Source: Desulfosalsimonas propionicica
GTDB lineage: Bacteria; Desulfobacterota; Desulfobacteria; Desulfobacterales; Desulfosalsimonadaceae
Assembly (NCBI RefSeq): GCF_013761005.1
Contig: NZ_JACDUS010000008.1
Span: 80,505 to 144,504, forward strand
Reading direction: 5' to 3'
Length of the DNA stretch: 64,000 nucleotides
The notes beneath the pieces are model-generated. The model ran no database searches. It was not told the origin of the DNA and saw only the letters and a program-made list of their open reading frames with translations. Positions 1-10,300 of the stretch are shown here, one piece after another; the stretch's first letter is position 1, and every line of letters starts with the position of its first letter. Position numbers and translations under genes: made by a program.

Positions 1-1
1 C

Positions 2-1351
2 CGGGAGCTTTACCCAAAACAGCTTCTTGCGATGACAGGCGCCTGTACCATGCTCCAGCAAACCCTGATGCGCCTTGACGGGATTGCGGACCTGGAGCCG
101 CCGGTGGTGCTTTGCAATGAGACCTATAGATACGGCATTGCCCGCCAGCTTCGGCAAATCGGGGTCCACGGCTTTGAGCTCATCCTGGAGCCAGTCGGGA
201 GAAACACAGCACCGGCGATTGCAGTGGCGGCGTTAAAAGCCATGTCCCGGTCCGAAGATGAGCAGATCCTGGTGCTGCCCGCAGACCACCTGATCCGGGA
301 TGCTGTCGCTTTCCATAAGGCAGTGGGCACAGCCGCCGCCTTTGCCCGGCAGGGGTATCTGACCACCTTTGGCGTGGTCCCCCAAAGCCCTGAGACCGGC
401 TATGGCTATATCCGCAAAGGGCCGGCCGTGGATACCGGGGGCGCGGGTGCCGGAAAACCGGAAGCCTTTGCCATTTCCCGGTTTGTGGAAAAGCCGGATC
501 TGGAAACCGCGCAGCAGTATCTGGATTCGGGGCAGTACTGCTGGAATTCAGGGATGTTTCTGTTTCAGGCCGCTGATATCTGGGAAGAAGTCAAACATTT
601 TGCCCCGGACATGGCTGATGCCTGCAGCCTTGCCATAAAACACGGTCGGGTCGAGAATGATGCCCTTTTTCTGGACCCGGGCGCCTTTGGCCGGTGCCGG
701 TCGGATTCCATTGATTATTCGGTCATGGAAAAAACCGCAAAAGGTGTGATGGTCCCGTTGGATGCCGGGTGGAGCGATCTTGGCTCCTGGGCGGCCATGT
801 GGGAGTGCGGCACCCGGGATGAAAATGGAAACGTCTGCACAGGCGATGTTTGGGTCGAGAAAACAAAAAACAGCCTTGTATTTTCCCAATCTCGGCTGGT
901 GGCCGCAGCCGGGATCCGGGATTTGGTGATTGTGGAAACTGCAGATGCCGTGCTGGTGGCCGACCGCACCCGGAGCCAGGAGGTCAAGTCGGTTGTGTCC
1001 GGTCTCAAGGCGCGCAACCGCAGGCAAGCCTTTTTGCATCCCACCCGGTTTTTGTCCTGGGGCGTTGTGATTGAAATCCACACTGACGCGCAATGCGCGG
1101 TCCGGCGCATTGAAATCGACCCTGAAAAAAGTTTTGAGATCATATCACCTGCAGATGCCGCGTGTTGCTGGAGCGTGATTTCGGGAAGCGGCTGGATGAT
1201 CCGGGACCAGGGCCGGGAGAAAATGGATCAAGGCTTTTGCGGACATATCGGCCCGAAACAGCGACTGGGTGTGGAGGCCTGCGGCCAGGCGCCCCTGGTA
1301 ATCCTGGAAACTTCCGTCCCGGCTGCGGGACCGGATCATCTGCTGGGATGA
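2..1351 (+). CDS. manC: Mannose-1-phosphate guanylyltransferase (5' truncated by window edge)
   Basis: Makes GDP-mannose from mannose-1-phosphate and GTP for surface polysaccharide; cytoplasmic. The frame is open from base 2 and reads RELYPKQLLAMTG before the first ATG (32), which matches the conserved segment just after the nucleotide-binding signature of ManC/ManC-ManA enzymes, so the true start lies left of the window. Visible motifs include LPADHLI, GYGYI, FVEKP, and WNSGMF, all typical of the nucleotidyltransferase domain. The last ~100 residues look like a degenerate cupin tail rather than a full phosphomannose isomerase domain. An Hpt gene follows 33 bp downstream on the same strand, so co-transcription is possible. 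Family assignment is secure; the missing N-terminus holds the catalytic GTRLWP region and cannot be checked. Confidence 0.9.
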   Translation, partial: RELYPKQLLAMTGACTMLQQTLMRLDGIADLEPPVVLCNETYRYGIARQLRQIGVHGFELILEPVGRNTAPAIAVAALKAMSRSEDEQILVLPADHLIRDAVAFHKAVGTAAAFARQGYLTTFGVVPQSPETGYGYIRKGPAVDTGGAGAGKPEAFAISRFVEKPDLETAQQYLDSGQYCWNSGMFLFQAADIWEEVKHFAPDMADACSLAIKHGRVENDALFLDPGAFGRCRSDSIDYSVMEKTAKGVMVPLDAGWSDLGSWAAMWECGTRDENGNVCTGDVWVEKTKNSLVFSQSRLVAAAGIRDLVIVETADAVLVADRTRSQEVKSVVSGLKARNRRQAFLHPTRFLSWGVVIEIHTDAQCAVRRIEIDPEKSFEIISPADAACCWSVISGSGWMIRDQGREKMDQGFCGHIGPKQRLGVEACGQAPLVILETSVPAAGPDHLLG

Positions 1352-1384
1352 TATGTGGAAAAATTCTTTGGAGGATAATGAGAT

Positions 1385-1756
1385 ATGGGCAACAGTGAAA
1401 TCAAAGACGCGCTTTTTGACAAGGCCGACTTTATCGACCGGGTGGAAGGCGACATGGAACTGGCCGCAGAGATCGCAGAGATGTTTCTGGAGGATGCGGC
1501 CGAAAACATGGACAAGATCCGGCAGGCTGCCTTGGGAAAGGATTTCGGGGCATTGGGGCAGGCCTCGCATTCCCTGAAAGGGGCTTCTGCCAATTTGTCC
1601 GGCATGCGGGTGCGGCGGGCGGCCGCGGATCTGGAACGGGCCGCAAAGGAAAACAAACCACAAAGCGTTGAGCACTGTCTGGCTCTGCTTGAGGACGAAC
1701 TGGCTGCTTTCCGGAGCGCATTGCAGGATCAGATTCTGCTTGTCCGGGGGGGATAG
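1385..1756 (+). CDS. Histidine-containing phosphotransfer (Hpt) domain protein
   Basis: A 123-residue, all-helical, single-domain Hpt protein that would relay phosphate between receiver domains. The phosphoacceptor motif HSLKGASANL sits near residue 62, the classic Hpt signature. The start ATG is preceded by TTGGAGG about 10 bp upstream. Its 3' end overlaps the 3' end of the convergent kinase-like gene by 28 bp. The nearest plausible partner is the hybrid histidine kinase at 4.7-6.9 kb, which has two receiver domains but no Hpt domain of its own. That partnership is inference from proximity. Confidence 0.88.
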   Translation: MGNSEIKDALFDKADFIDRVEGDMELAAEIAEMFLEDAAENMDKIRQAALGKDFGALGQASHSLKGASANLSGMRVRRAAADLERAAKENKPQSVEHCLALLEDELAAFRSALQDQILLVRGG

Positions 1757-3759
1757 AGCGTCATGCAGGGGCCTTTCCGGCCGGAAGGGTCAGCAGACCA
1801 GTCGGGCGGATGCATGGTGTAAAACACCCGTTCGAGCATGAAGGACAGGATAAAGCAGGCCTCTGCCGACGAGGAAATGCGCTGGATGGAGTCCTGCAGG
1901 TGCGCTATCCGGTATTTGGCATGCGCAATGGCATAAAGGGCCTGCAGGGCGTCCGCGGTTTGCGAATCCGGCCTGCGGCCCAGCAGGATCTTTTCACGAA
2001 TGCTTTTCTGCAGGTTCCGGGGCGAGGCTTTTAATATTTCGTCACGGCGCCGGTCCAGAAATGAATGGCGGTTGATCCGGGATGTGATGTCTGCTTCAAG
2101 CTGATGCTTTTCTTCGTATGCAGACCTGGCGAGAAAGGTTTTCAGGTGATGGGGGAATGAGATTTCAACAGATTCGGTTCGGTTTTGGTACCGCTTGATT
2201 TTTTCAATGAATTCGGCAATTGCGGTTTTCCAGAATTTGCCGGAAACGTTGGTATACATCCGGAGCAGTCGGTCCGGGTTTTTCCCGGCATTTCTCCGGG
2301 CCCTGATGATTTCGGGCATCAGCCGGCCGGTTTTGGCAAAAAGAACCCGGCCGTTGATGATTTGAAAGATAATGGCCACGGCTGCATACCAATCCTGGAG
2401 ATAAAAGATGCGCTCAAGGGATTCGGGATAAAGTCGCTGGAGAATCGGGTTGGGAAACACGTGCGACGGGGTGGCAAAAGGCGGTGTCCCCGCCAGCAGG
2501 GGCTGGGGCGGTTTTTCCGCCTTGTTGAAACACATGGCGGTTTCCAGATCAATCAAGCCCAGCCCGTATGTGGAGGGATCTGCCAGGATGTGTTCAGCCG
2601 CGTCCAATTGGCGGTCGATAAACATGTTGTCCGGCTTCAGATCCCGGATGGCCACCCGTTGGTGATTTAAGCGATAGAGCAGTTCCAGTACACTGACTGT
2701 CAGACCCTTTATGCGAAGCCGGTTGGTTTGAAAGTTTTTGCGCTGGACGCGTGTGTGCACGGTTTTGTAAAGATTGTCCAGGCTCTGCCGGTTTTCCGCA
2801 ATGAGTGCATCGGTTAGTTCGTGGAGCTTTTCGGGCAGGCCCTCGGGCAGATCGTCGGCCTCGATCTCCGGACGAAATCCTGCGATCCTGGAAAAAAACC
2901 ACTGCCGGCGCTGGTAAGGCGCCACGCCCGTGTTTCCGTGTTTTCCGCTCAGGCGGTCCACCCGGTCTTCGAAGTCTGCGTAAAGGCGGCAAAGATCCAG
3001 GTAAACCGGTGCGCTGTGCTTTCCGTAAAGGGATTCGAACGTGGGCAGATCCGTAAACGCCTCAGGCATGCGCTGGAGGATATCGCTGCGCATCCGTTCC
3101 TTGACCACGTGCATGGATTCGATCACCTGATTGAAAAATCCGTGCCTGGAAAGCTCCATGAAATAAACAAAACTGTTGTTGATCTTCAGATACTGCTGCA
3201 CCCCGGGTTTTGCCCGGAGTTCGGCAATACAGGCATTTTCGGTTTCTTCCGGGGTAACGCTTCCGGGCAGCGTGACAAAGGGCAGTTTTTTCAAGATGGT
3301 CTGCATACGGGGAAAGATACAGGAAATAGCCGGGGACAGGCGCCTTGCAATCCGGTGCTCCAGCTTGATGTGCGTCAGGTAGGTTTTCAGCTCCGTGATG
3401 GGATGGGGCGGAATTTTGATGACCAGCGGCTCGTCGTAGATCACGCTGAAGCACATGCTTTTGCTCTCCACCCGCTCACCAATGGGCAGTATGCTCATGC
3501 GCCGGTATTTATCAGTTTTCCCGATCCGGAGCTTTAATTCATAGACGGTACTGGCCGTTGAATTGTCGGATATGCGGACGGCTTCTGCGGCATCCGGTTT
3601 CTTGGCCGGTCCCAGTACCTGGATTGTAAACAGGTGCAGGAAATAATCGATTATGGACTGAATGTCTGCTGTTGCCTTGTGCATGGAAAAAACCTGGTTT
3701 GTCCTTTCAGCAGTAGGGTGGCCGGGCAGATCAATGGATGATGAAATGACTTCAGCCAA
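1729..3759 (-). CDS. Serine/threonine protein kinase-like protein with divergent active site
   Basis: A 676-residue cytoplasmic protein without clear membrane helices. The kinase fold is supported by IRDLKPDNMF near residue 370 (the HRDxKxxN catalytic loop with Ile for His, Asp and Asn kept) and GLIDLETAM near residue 400 (DLE in place of DFG). An apparent APE-like segment with TPPFATPSHVF follows. The first ~340 residues are not recognisable as a normal N-lobe and may be a separate sensory or binding domain. The ATG at 3759 was taken; an internal Met (MHKATADIQ, about 3684) is an alternative. Its convergent overlap with the Hpt gene and the FHA gene upstream on the opposite strand suggest a phospho-signalling neighbourhood. 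Substrates are unknown, and activity is uncertain because of the altered motifs. Confidence 0.6.
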   Translation of the reverse strand: MAEVISSSIDLPGHPTAERTNQVFSMHKATADIQSIIDYFLHLFTIQVLGPAKKPDAAEAVRISDNSTASTVYELKLRIGKTDKYRRMSILPIGERVESKSMCFSVIYDEPLVIKIPPHPITELKTYLTHIKLEHRIARRLSPAISCIFPRMQTILKKLPFVTLPGSVTPEETENACIAELRAKPGVQQYLKINNSFVYFMELSRHGFFNQVIESMHVVKERMRSDILQRMPEAFTDLPTFESLYGKHSAPVYLDLCRLYADFEDRVDRLSGKHGNTGVAPYQRRQWFFSRIAGFRPEIEADDLPEGLPEKLHELTDALIAENRQSLDNLYKTVHTRVQRKNFQTNRLRIKGLTVSVLELLYRLNHQRVAIRDLKPDNMFIDRQLDAAEHILADPSTYGLGLIDLETAMCFNKAEKPPQPLLAGTPPFATPSHVFPNPILQRLYPESLERIFYLQDWYAAVAIIFQIINGRVLFAKTGRLMPEIIRARRNAGKNPDRLLRMYTNVSGKFWKTAIAEFIEKIKRYQNRTESVEISFPHHLKTFLARSAYEEKHQLEADITSRINRHSFLDRRRDEILKASPRNLQKSIREKILLGRRPDSQTADALQALYAIAHAKYRIAHLQDSIQRISSSAEACFILSFMLERVFYTMHPPDWSADPSGRKGPCMTLYPPRTSRI

Positions 3760-3964
3760 AACTGAGCGATTTTCAGGTTAGCTTGTCTTCAAGCCGGCCG
3801 TCAATGAGATTTTTTCCGCGGGAGTGGCGGGATTTACCGCAATTTTGCGGTTGACCTTTGTTTTTAAAAAGCCTATATTAATCAAAATTGATGAATTCCA
3901 AATAAAATCAAGAGGATTTGTTAAAATTGGTCCGTGTTTCCGAAAGCCGTCATGGAAGGTGTCT

Positions 3965-4672
3965 ATGCCGTATGTGGTGCTGAAATCCGGTGAGCAAAAA
4001 CTCAAGACCTATCGCCTTGATCCGTCCCGTAAAATTCGTATCGGCAGGGCCCAAAACAATGATATTCACGTGGAGGACTCGGCTGTCTCCAGCACGCACG
4101 CGGAACTGGAACCCGAAGGACGGCATTTTTACCTCACGGATTTCAACAGCCGAAACGGCACTTTTGTCAACAAGGAACTAGTGATTTCCCGCCGCCTGTC
4201 CCACGGGGACGTGATTTCACTGGGTAACCACACCATCGTTTTCGCATACGGCAATGATGAGCAAAGGCCGCCGGATTTTCAGGAAAATGCCCATCAGGCC
4301 ACTTTGCAGATCGACACAGCAGATCACCGGGCCAGGCTGGCCAGGGGGGTTGCTGAAATGGCCGAGCCCGAGGAGAAGGAAACCGCTGTACAGCCGGTGA
4401 TCAGTTTTTTGTCTGAAACCCGCCCCCCCATGCCTGTTGAAAAAAACCGGATAACCCTGGGAAAGGACGCGGGCTGCGATATCCGGGCCCGTGGCTGGCG
4501 TGTGCGCAAGGCCGAGGCATTTATTGAAAAGTTCGATGACAGCTATTATCTGGTTCCGGAGCACCCCAAAAGCCGTGTGAAGCTAAATTATCAGCCTGTC
4601 AAAACCCGCACTCAGCTTGCGGAATTCGATGTTATTGAACTGGGCGCCACTATGGTGCAGTTTCACTTTTGA
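3965..4672 (+). CDS. Tandem FHA-domain protein
   Basis: A 235-residue protein that should bind phosphothreonine peptides. The N-terminal FHA domain shows the expected signature: IRIGRAQNNDI, SSTHAEL, and DFNSRNGTFVN. The C-terminal half repeats a weaker FHA pattern (ITLGKDAGCDI at about residue 160, then a region ending in LGATMVQFHF) lacking the Ser/His pair, so it is probably a non-binding second FHA fold. The start at 3965 was preferred over an earlier in-frame ATG (3824) because GGAAGG lies 7 bp upstream and because the FHA fold begins there. The next gene starts about 12 bp after its stop, so the two are likely translated from one message. It probably reads phosphorylation by the nearby kinase-like protein (inference). 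Confidence 0.82.
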   Translation: MPYVVLKSGEQKLKTYRLDPSRKIRIGRAQNNDIHVEDSAVSSTHAELEPEGRHFYLTDFNSRNGTFVNKELVISRRLSHGDVISLGNHTIVFAYGNDEQRPPDFQENAHQATLQIDTADHRARLARGVAEMAEPEEKETAVQPVISFLSETRPPMPVEKNRITLGKDAGCDIRARGWRVRKAEAFIEKFDDSYYLVPEHPKSRVKLNYQPVKTRTQLAEFDVIELGATMVQFHF

Positions 4673-4683
4673 CGGAAGAATCC

Positions 4684-6927
4684 ATGACTGCCCCAAGCCA
4701 TCCGCCCGAGGATTCGCACCATCAGGCTGCCGCGACGGCATCCGGATTTGCCAGACGCCAGGAACTGGCGTTTTGGGCACAGCTGTTTTTAATTGCCGCG
4801 GTCCTGGCCGTACTCACCGCTGCGGCCCTGGGAAATGGTGCCGGAACATGGGTTTTTGGCGTCTCGGGCGGGGCAATGGCACTGCTGGCGGCATTGGCAT
4901 GGAGGGTTTATGCCCGCTGGATCCGCCCGGCAAGGCACCTGATCGGCCAAATGATGATCGCAAAGCAGGCAGACCCGGGTTATAACCCGGACACCTCGGT
5001 GGTCCGCGATGTCCCCCGGGACTGGCGGCCCTGGTTTAATCTGGTGTCGCGCATCGGTCTGCGCCTGGCCGAACTGGAGCAGCGGGTTTCTGAGGCCGGG
5101 TTGGACCAGAAGCTTGAAAAAAATCTGCTGCGCCGCTTTTCCTGGGTGTTTGAGCGAAATGAAATTCTCACCCAGCAGCTAAAGGGAAAAAACGAGGCCC
5201 TGCTCCAGGAGATTGAAAAGCACAAGCAGACCACCCGGGAACTGGAGCGGCACCGGGATCATCTCGACGAAATGGTGCGGGAACGGGCTGCGGATCTGAT
5301 GCGCACCAATGAACAGCTCCAGGCCACTATTGAAGAAGCCCGGGTACTGGCAAAAAATGCCGAGGAAGCCAACCGGGCCAAAAGCCAGTTTCTGGCCAAT
5401 GTCAGCCACGAGATCCGTACTCCTTTAAACGCGGTCATCGGGTTTACCGACATGCTCATTGACACGGCCCTTGATGATACCCAGCTTGATTTTGCCCGCA
5501 CCATCCGAAACAGCAGCGAAGCCCTGCTGACCCTGATCAATGACATCCTGGATTTTTCCAAAATTGAATCCGGGGAGCTGGAGCTGGAGAATATCGATTT
5601 TTCACCCGAGCTGCTGGCATATGACGTCTGTGAGCTGATCCGGCCACAGCTGGGCGAAAAACCCATAGAGCTGGTCTGCCGAATTGATCCGCGTCTGCCT
5701 TCTTATCTCAGGGGCGATCCCATCCGATTTCAGCAGGTGCTGCTCAACCTCATGGGCAACGCACCCAAGTTCACCGACTCCGGGGAGATCGTTCTGGGTC
5801 TTCACGCGGCCGAGCAGAGCCAAGACCAGCTCCAGGTGCATGCCACGGTCCGGGATTCGGGCATCGGCATTTCAGAGGAAAAACAGCAAAGGATTTTTGA
5901 ACCATTTCACCAGGCAGACGGGTCCACCACCCGCAAATACGGCGGAACCGGGCTGGGGTTGTCCATTTCCAGGCAACTGGCCCAGCTCATGGGCGGCGAT
6001 ATTTACGTGGACAGCGAACCGGATGTGGGCAGCACATTCCATTTCACGGCTTGGCTTGAACGCTCTGAAAAAAAGGTGTCGTGGCAGGAATTGACCGCCG
6101 GCATTTCCGGTCGGCAGATTCTGATTGTGGATGACAACCAGGCCAACCTGGATATGCTGAAAAATGCCCTGCAAGCTGCGAAAATCCGGGTTTCCGACCT
6201 GCGCAACGGCATGGAGGTGGTGCCCACCCTGGACAGGGCCATAGTGGCGGGAAACCCCTTTGACGCCTGTATCATTGATATTCACATGCCGGGCATGAGC
6301 GGATACGAGGTGGCCCGACAGATCCGGCTTTCGGAAAAATCCGCCATTTCGCAGCTGCCACTGATCGCAGCCTCCTACCTGGTGGAGCGGGATCCGGAGC
6401 TGTTTGCCAGGGCCGGTTTCAGCCAGTCTCTGATTAAGCCTATCCGGCGCGAGAAAATGTTTCAGGTGCTTGATGAGTTGTTTAGCGGCAAAACAGGCAG
6501 TGCCGGCAAGGCCCGGCGCCTGCAGGGCGATGATTTGTCCGAAGCGGCGGAGTTTTTTCAGGGATTCGGGATTCTGGTGGCTGAAGACAATGCGGTGAAT
6601 CAGAAGCTGATTCAGGTGCTGCTGCGCAAACTCGGCTGCCGGGTGGCCATTGCGGAAAACGGCCGGGAAGCGGTGGATGTTTTTACCCGGGAACCCGAAG
6701 ACTGGGACCTGATTTTCATGGATATCCAGATGCCTGAGATGGACGGGTTTGAGGCCTTGAAATCAATCCGGGAACAGGGCTTTTCCCGGGTACCCGTGGT
6801 GGCCATGACCGCCCATGCAATGCAGGAACACAAGGAGGAGTGCCTGGCCGCGGGCATGAATGATTACATCTCCAAGCCCATCCGCAGGCCCGAGTTGCTC
6901 CGGGTGCTGCGGGAGTTTTGTCCGTAA
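4684..6927 (+). CDS. Hybrid sensor histidine kinase with two receiver domains
   Basis: A 747-residue membrane kinase. Two hydrophobic helices near residues 30-75 anchor it, followed by a coiled-coil linker. The HisKA motif SHEIRTPLNAVIGF places the phosphoacceptor His near residue 242. The HATPase domain has an N box at NLMGNAPKF, with Pro in place of the usual second Ala, and GTGLGLSISRQL. Receiver 1 (about 478-598) has IVDDN and DIHMPGMSG; receiver 2 (about 629-747) has VAEDN, MDIQMPEMDG, and SKPIRR. No periplasmic sensor domain is obvious. ATG 4684 with GGAAG upstream was chosen over the TTG at 4669. The separate Hpt gene at 1.4 kb could complete the relay, a BarA/TorS-like layout split over genes. 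Confidence 0.92.
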   Translation: MTAPSHPPEDSHHQAAATASGFARRQELAFWAQLFLIAAVLAVLTAAALGNGAGTWVFGVSGGAMALLAALAWRVYARWIRPARHLIGQMMIAKQADPGYNPDTSVVRDVPRDWRPWFNLVSRIGLRLAELEQRVSEAGLDQKLEKNLLRRFSWVFERNEILTQQLKGKNEALLQEIEKHKQTTRELERHRDHLDEMVRERAADLMRTNEQLQATIEEARVLAKNAEEANRAKSQFLANVSHEIRTPLNAVIGFTDMLIDTALDDTQLDFARTIRNSSEALLTLINDILDFSKIESGELELENIDFSPELLAYDVCELIRPQLGEKPIELVCRIDPRLPSYLRGDPIRFQQVLLNLMGNAPKFTDSGEIVLGLHAAEQSQDQLQVHATVRDSGIGISEEKQQRIFEPFHQADGSTTRKYGGTGLGLSISRQLAQLMGGDIYVDSEPDVGSTFHFTAWLERSEKKVSWQELTAGISGRQILIVDDNQANLDMLKNALQAAKIRVSDLRNGMEVVPTLDRAIVAGNPFDACIIDIHMPGMSGYEVARQIRLSEKSAISQLPLIAASYLVERDPELFARAGFSQSLIKPIRREKMFQVLDELFSGKTGSAGKARRLQGDDLSEAAEFFQGFGILVAEDNAVNQKLIQVLLRKLGCRVAIAENGREAVDVFTREPEDWDLIFMDIQMPEMDGFEALKSIREQGFSRVPVVAMTAHAMQEHKEECLAAGMNDYISKPIRRPELLRVLREFCP

Positions 6928-6975
6928 GCCGTCCGTGTCCAATGCTTCCAGCCGGGCGCGTTTTTTTTACCGGGT

Positions 6976-7269
6976 TTATTTCAGCCTTTTTTCAACAGGC
7001 AGGACCACGGCCTCCAAATGCCGGTGGGCTTGTTTTTGGTCCTTAAACGTCTTGAAATCCCCAAGCAGATCGTTGAGTTTTTCATCCGGCACCTGCGCCT
7101 GCACCACCGTGGAACTGCCCGGATAGACCTGGGTGCCGTAGTGCTTGCCGTCGCAGTCCTTTCCCTCGCACATGTAATGGCGTACGTAATTTTCGATTTC
7201 ATGACGATCCAGGATCTGCTCGATAACATCGCCGTATTCAAAATGAAAGGTGATATGCACGAATTTCAT
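6976..7269 (-). CDS. Small PII/CutA-like protein at the end of an RND efflux operon
   Basis: A 97-residue soluble protein, last gene of the RND cluster, 61 bp after the pump gene. The size and beta-alpha-beta pattern (MKFVHITFHFEYGDVIEQIL, central loop, STVVQAQVP, C-terminal HLEAVVLPVEK) fit the PII/CutA-like ferredoxin fold. The central loop contains CEGKDCDGKHYG, Cys- and His-rich, which could bind metal. Similar short proteins are known beside RND pumps in Desulfobacterota and Bacteroidetes, but I know of no assigned function for this group. It has no PII uridylylation or adenylylation motif, so it is unlikely to be a nitrogen regulator. Confidence is high that it is a gene and moderate on the fold. 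Confidence 0.6.
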   Translation of the reverse strand: MKFVHITFHFEYGDVIEQILDRHEIENYVRHYMCEGKDCDGKHYGTQVYPGSSTVVQAQVPDEKLNDLLGDFKTFKDQKQAHRHLEAVVLPVEKRLK

Positions 7270-7330
7270 AAAGTCCTGCCTTTGGCCGGCTGCCGGGGCC
7301 AGTTCGCACCGGCCGCCCTTGAGTTTGATT

Positions 7331-10300
7331 TTATCGAAAAACCAGGTACATGATCACCAGTGCCGCTGCAATCCCTGCGGCTGCCAGGCTAATGACCCTG
7401 TGACGCAGGATCCGGGTCTGCAGGGAGTCAAACAGGGTATAGGCCACCGGGATGACCAGCAGGGTCAGGGCGGTGGCGGCAAACATGCCCATGGAAATGG
7501 CCACGCCCATGGGTGCCCGGGCTTCGCCGCCTGCGCCGAAGCCCAGGGCAATGGGGGCCATGCCGAGAATCGTTGAAATGGCGGTCATCAAAACCGGCCG
7601 GAACCGTACCCGGGCGGCCTGCCGGGTAGCTTCCATGACGGGCTGCCCCCGTGCCACCAAAACGTTGGTGTAGTCCACCAGGAGAATGGCGTTTTTGGTC
7701 ACCAGCCCCAGCAGCATGATAATGCCGATAAAGGAAAATATGTTGATGGTCATGTTCAGGGCCCATAACGCCCCGAACGCACCCACCCCGGCAAGGGGCA
7801 GTGCCATCAGGATGGTCAGGGGGTGGAGAAACGACTCAAATTGGCCGGACATGACCAGAAAGATAAAGACAATGGCGAAGACCAGGGCCATGGTCAGATA
7901 GAAAAACGATTCCCGGAAGTCCCGGGACTGGCCGGTGATGGCGCTGTCAAATTCTGCCGGCACCTCGGTGTCAATATAGCCTTCCACCTTGGAAAGCGCG
8001 CGGCCCAGAGGCACGCCTGGGGGCAGATCCGAGCTGATGGTGGTGGCCCGGGCCCGGTTGAAGTGATGGATTTCGCTGGGGCCGGAACCTTCTTCCAGTT
8101 CCACCAGGTGGGCCATGTTGACCATTTGTCCGTCCTGGTTTCGCAGATAAATGCGATTGATTGCATCCGGGATGTTTTCCCTTTCTACGATTTCCGTAAT
8201 CACGTCATAGCGTTCGCCCTGCCGTTCGATTTCCGTGATATCCGGCTCTCCAAAAACAAATCGCAGGGTGTTGGCGATCTCCGCCACTGTAATGCCCATT
8301 TCTTCGGCCTGCTTCCGGTTGACCCAGGCCTGCACTTCAGGCTTGTTGAGTTTCATGTCCGCGCGAACACCCGTAAAATCGGGCTGAGAGCGCATCCAGT
8401 TCATTACCTGTTCCTGGGCACCGGCCAGCTGTTCAATATCCTGATGGGTGAGCACCACCTGCAAAGGGGCTTCGGCACCCACAGGGCCGCCGCCTTCAAT
8501 TGCATAGCCGCGAACGCCGGTGAGACGGTCCATTTTTTCGCGCACTTCGGCCATGATGGCCTGCTGGTTGCGGTCTCTTTCGGAATAGTGGGTCAGGCGC
8601 ACAAACACCATGCCCTCGTTTACCTTGCCCGGCCCGGTTCTGGCCATGCCGATGGCCATGAAAAAGGAGCGGATTTCGTCAACTCCCGAGAGGATCTCCT
8701 CGATTTGTTTTCCATAGCGGTCCGTGTTGGTCAGGGTGGCGCCTTCCACGGTTTCATAGGCGATCATGAACTGGCCTTCGTCTGAGCTGGGTACAAATTC
8801 AGATTCCAGGCGGGTGAGAAAGAAAAGACCCGCCCCCAGGGCCAGCACTGCAATGCCAACGGTCACAGCCCGCTGTCTGAGGGCGGCATTTAAAATGGGA
8901 TTGTAGATTTTTTCCAGGGTTTTGAAAAATACTTCAGTAAAGCGAAACACCACGGGCCGCCTGGCATAGGCTGCCGGCGCCCGGAGATACCGGGAACAGA
9001 GCATGGGTGTCAGTGTCAGGGCAGTAAACGTAGAGGCCAGAACGGTTACCGCAACCGTGAGGCCGAATTCGAAAAAAAACCGGCCGATCATCCCGGGCAT
9101 AAAGGCCACTGGAATAAAAACAGACAGCAGGGCCAGGGTATTGGCGATTGCGGCAAAGGCGATTTCGGTTGTTCCCGTTCGGGCGGCGGGTTTGGCATCC
9201 GCGCCATGCTCCATATGCCGGTAGCAGCTTTCCAGCACCACAATGGCGTCATCAACCACCAGTCCCACCACCAGGATCAGGCCCAGAAGTGAGAGCACGT
9301 TTAATGAAAATCCCAGGTAGAAAATGACTGCCATGCCGGCCAGAAGGGAGGTGGGGATGGTGATGGCGGCAATTACGGTCCCGCGGATGGTTCCGAGAAA
9401 AAACAGAATCACCACGGCCACCAGGGCTGTGGCAATAAAAATGGTGGTGATCAGGTCGTTGATGTTCTCACTGATAAACTCGGAGTCATCAGATGCCACC
9501 TGATACCGCAGTCCCGGCAGGAAGTCTTTTTCAACAGACTTCATTTCCCGCCTGACCCGCTCCACTACGTCCACCAGGTTGGCATCGGATTGCTTGACCA
9601 CGCCCAGGCCCACGGAGGGTTCGGTGTTGTAGCGGGCCACGTTGCGGTCATTTTCCACCCCGTCCACTGCTTCGCCCACGTCTGCCAGGCGCACGGGAGA
9701 GCCGTTTCGATGGGTGATGATAATGTCGTTGAATGGCGCAGCATCAGCAAACCTTCCCTCGGTCTTGATCAGAAATTCGCGCTCCCGGCTTTCAATCCGT
9801 CCGGACGGGATATCGATATTCTGGGCCTGGATTTTTTCCACCACTTCCCGGGCGGTGAGGTTGTGGCCGGCCAGCTTGTCGGGATCCAGGCGGATGCGCA
9901 CGGCGTACTTGCGCTCTCCCCCGATAAAGATCTGGCCCACCCCGGGAAGCCGCTCCAGGCGGTTTTTGATTACCGTGTCAGCATATTCGGTCATGCTCAC
10001 AGGGTCCCAGCGCTTATCTCCCCGCAGGGAAATCCACATCACCGCCTGGGCATCCGGGTCAACCTTGCGGATCACCGGCTCCTCGATGTCATCGGCCATG
10101 TCCGGCCGGGCACGGGTAACCCGGTCGCGCACGTCCTGGGCCGCCAGATCAATGTCGCGGTAGAGCTCAAACTCCACTGTGACCACACCAACCTGCTCCC
10201 GGCTGGTGGATTTGATCTCCTTGACGCCTTCAATGGTGTTTAGCTGCTCTTCCAGGGGTTCGACCACTTCGGTTTCAATCACCTCGGGGTCGGCTCCGGG

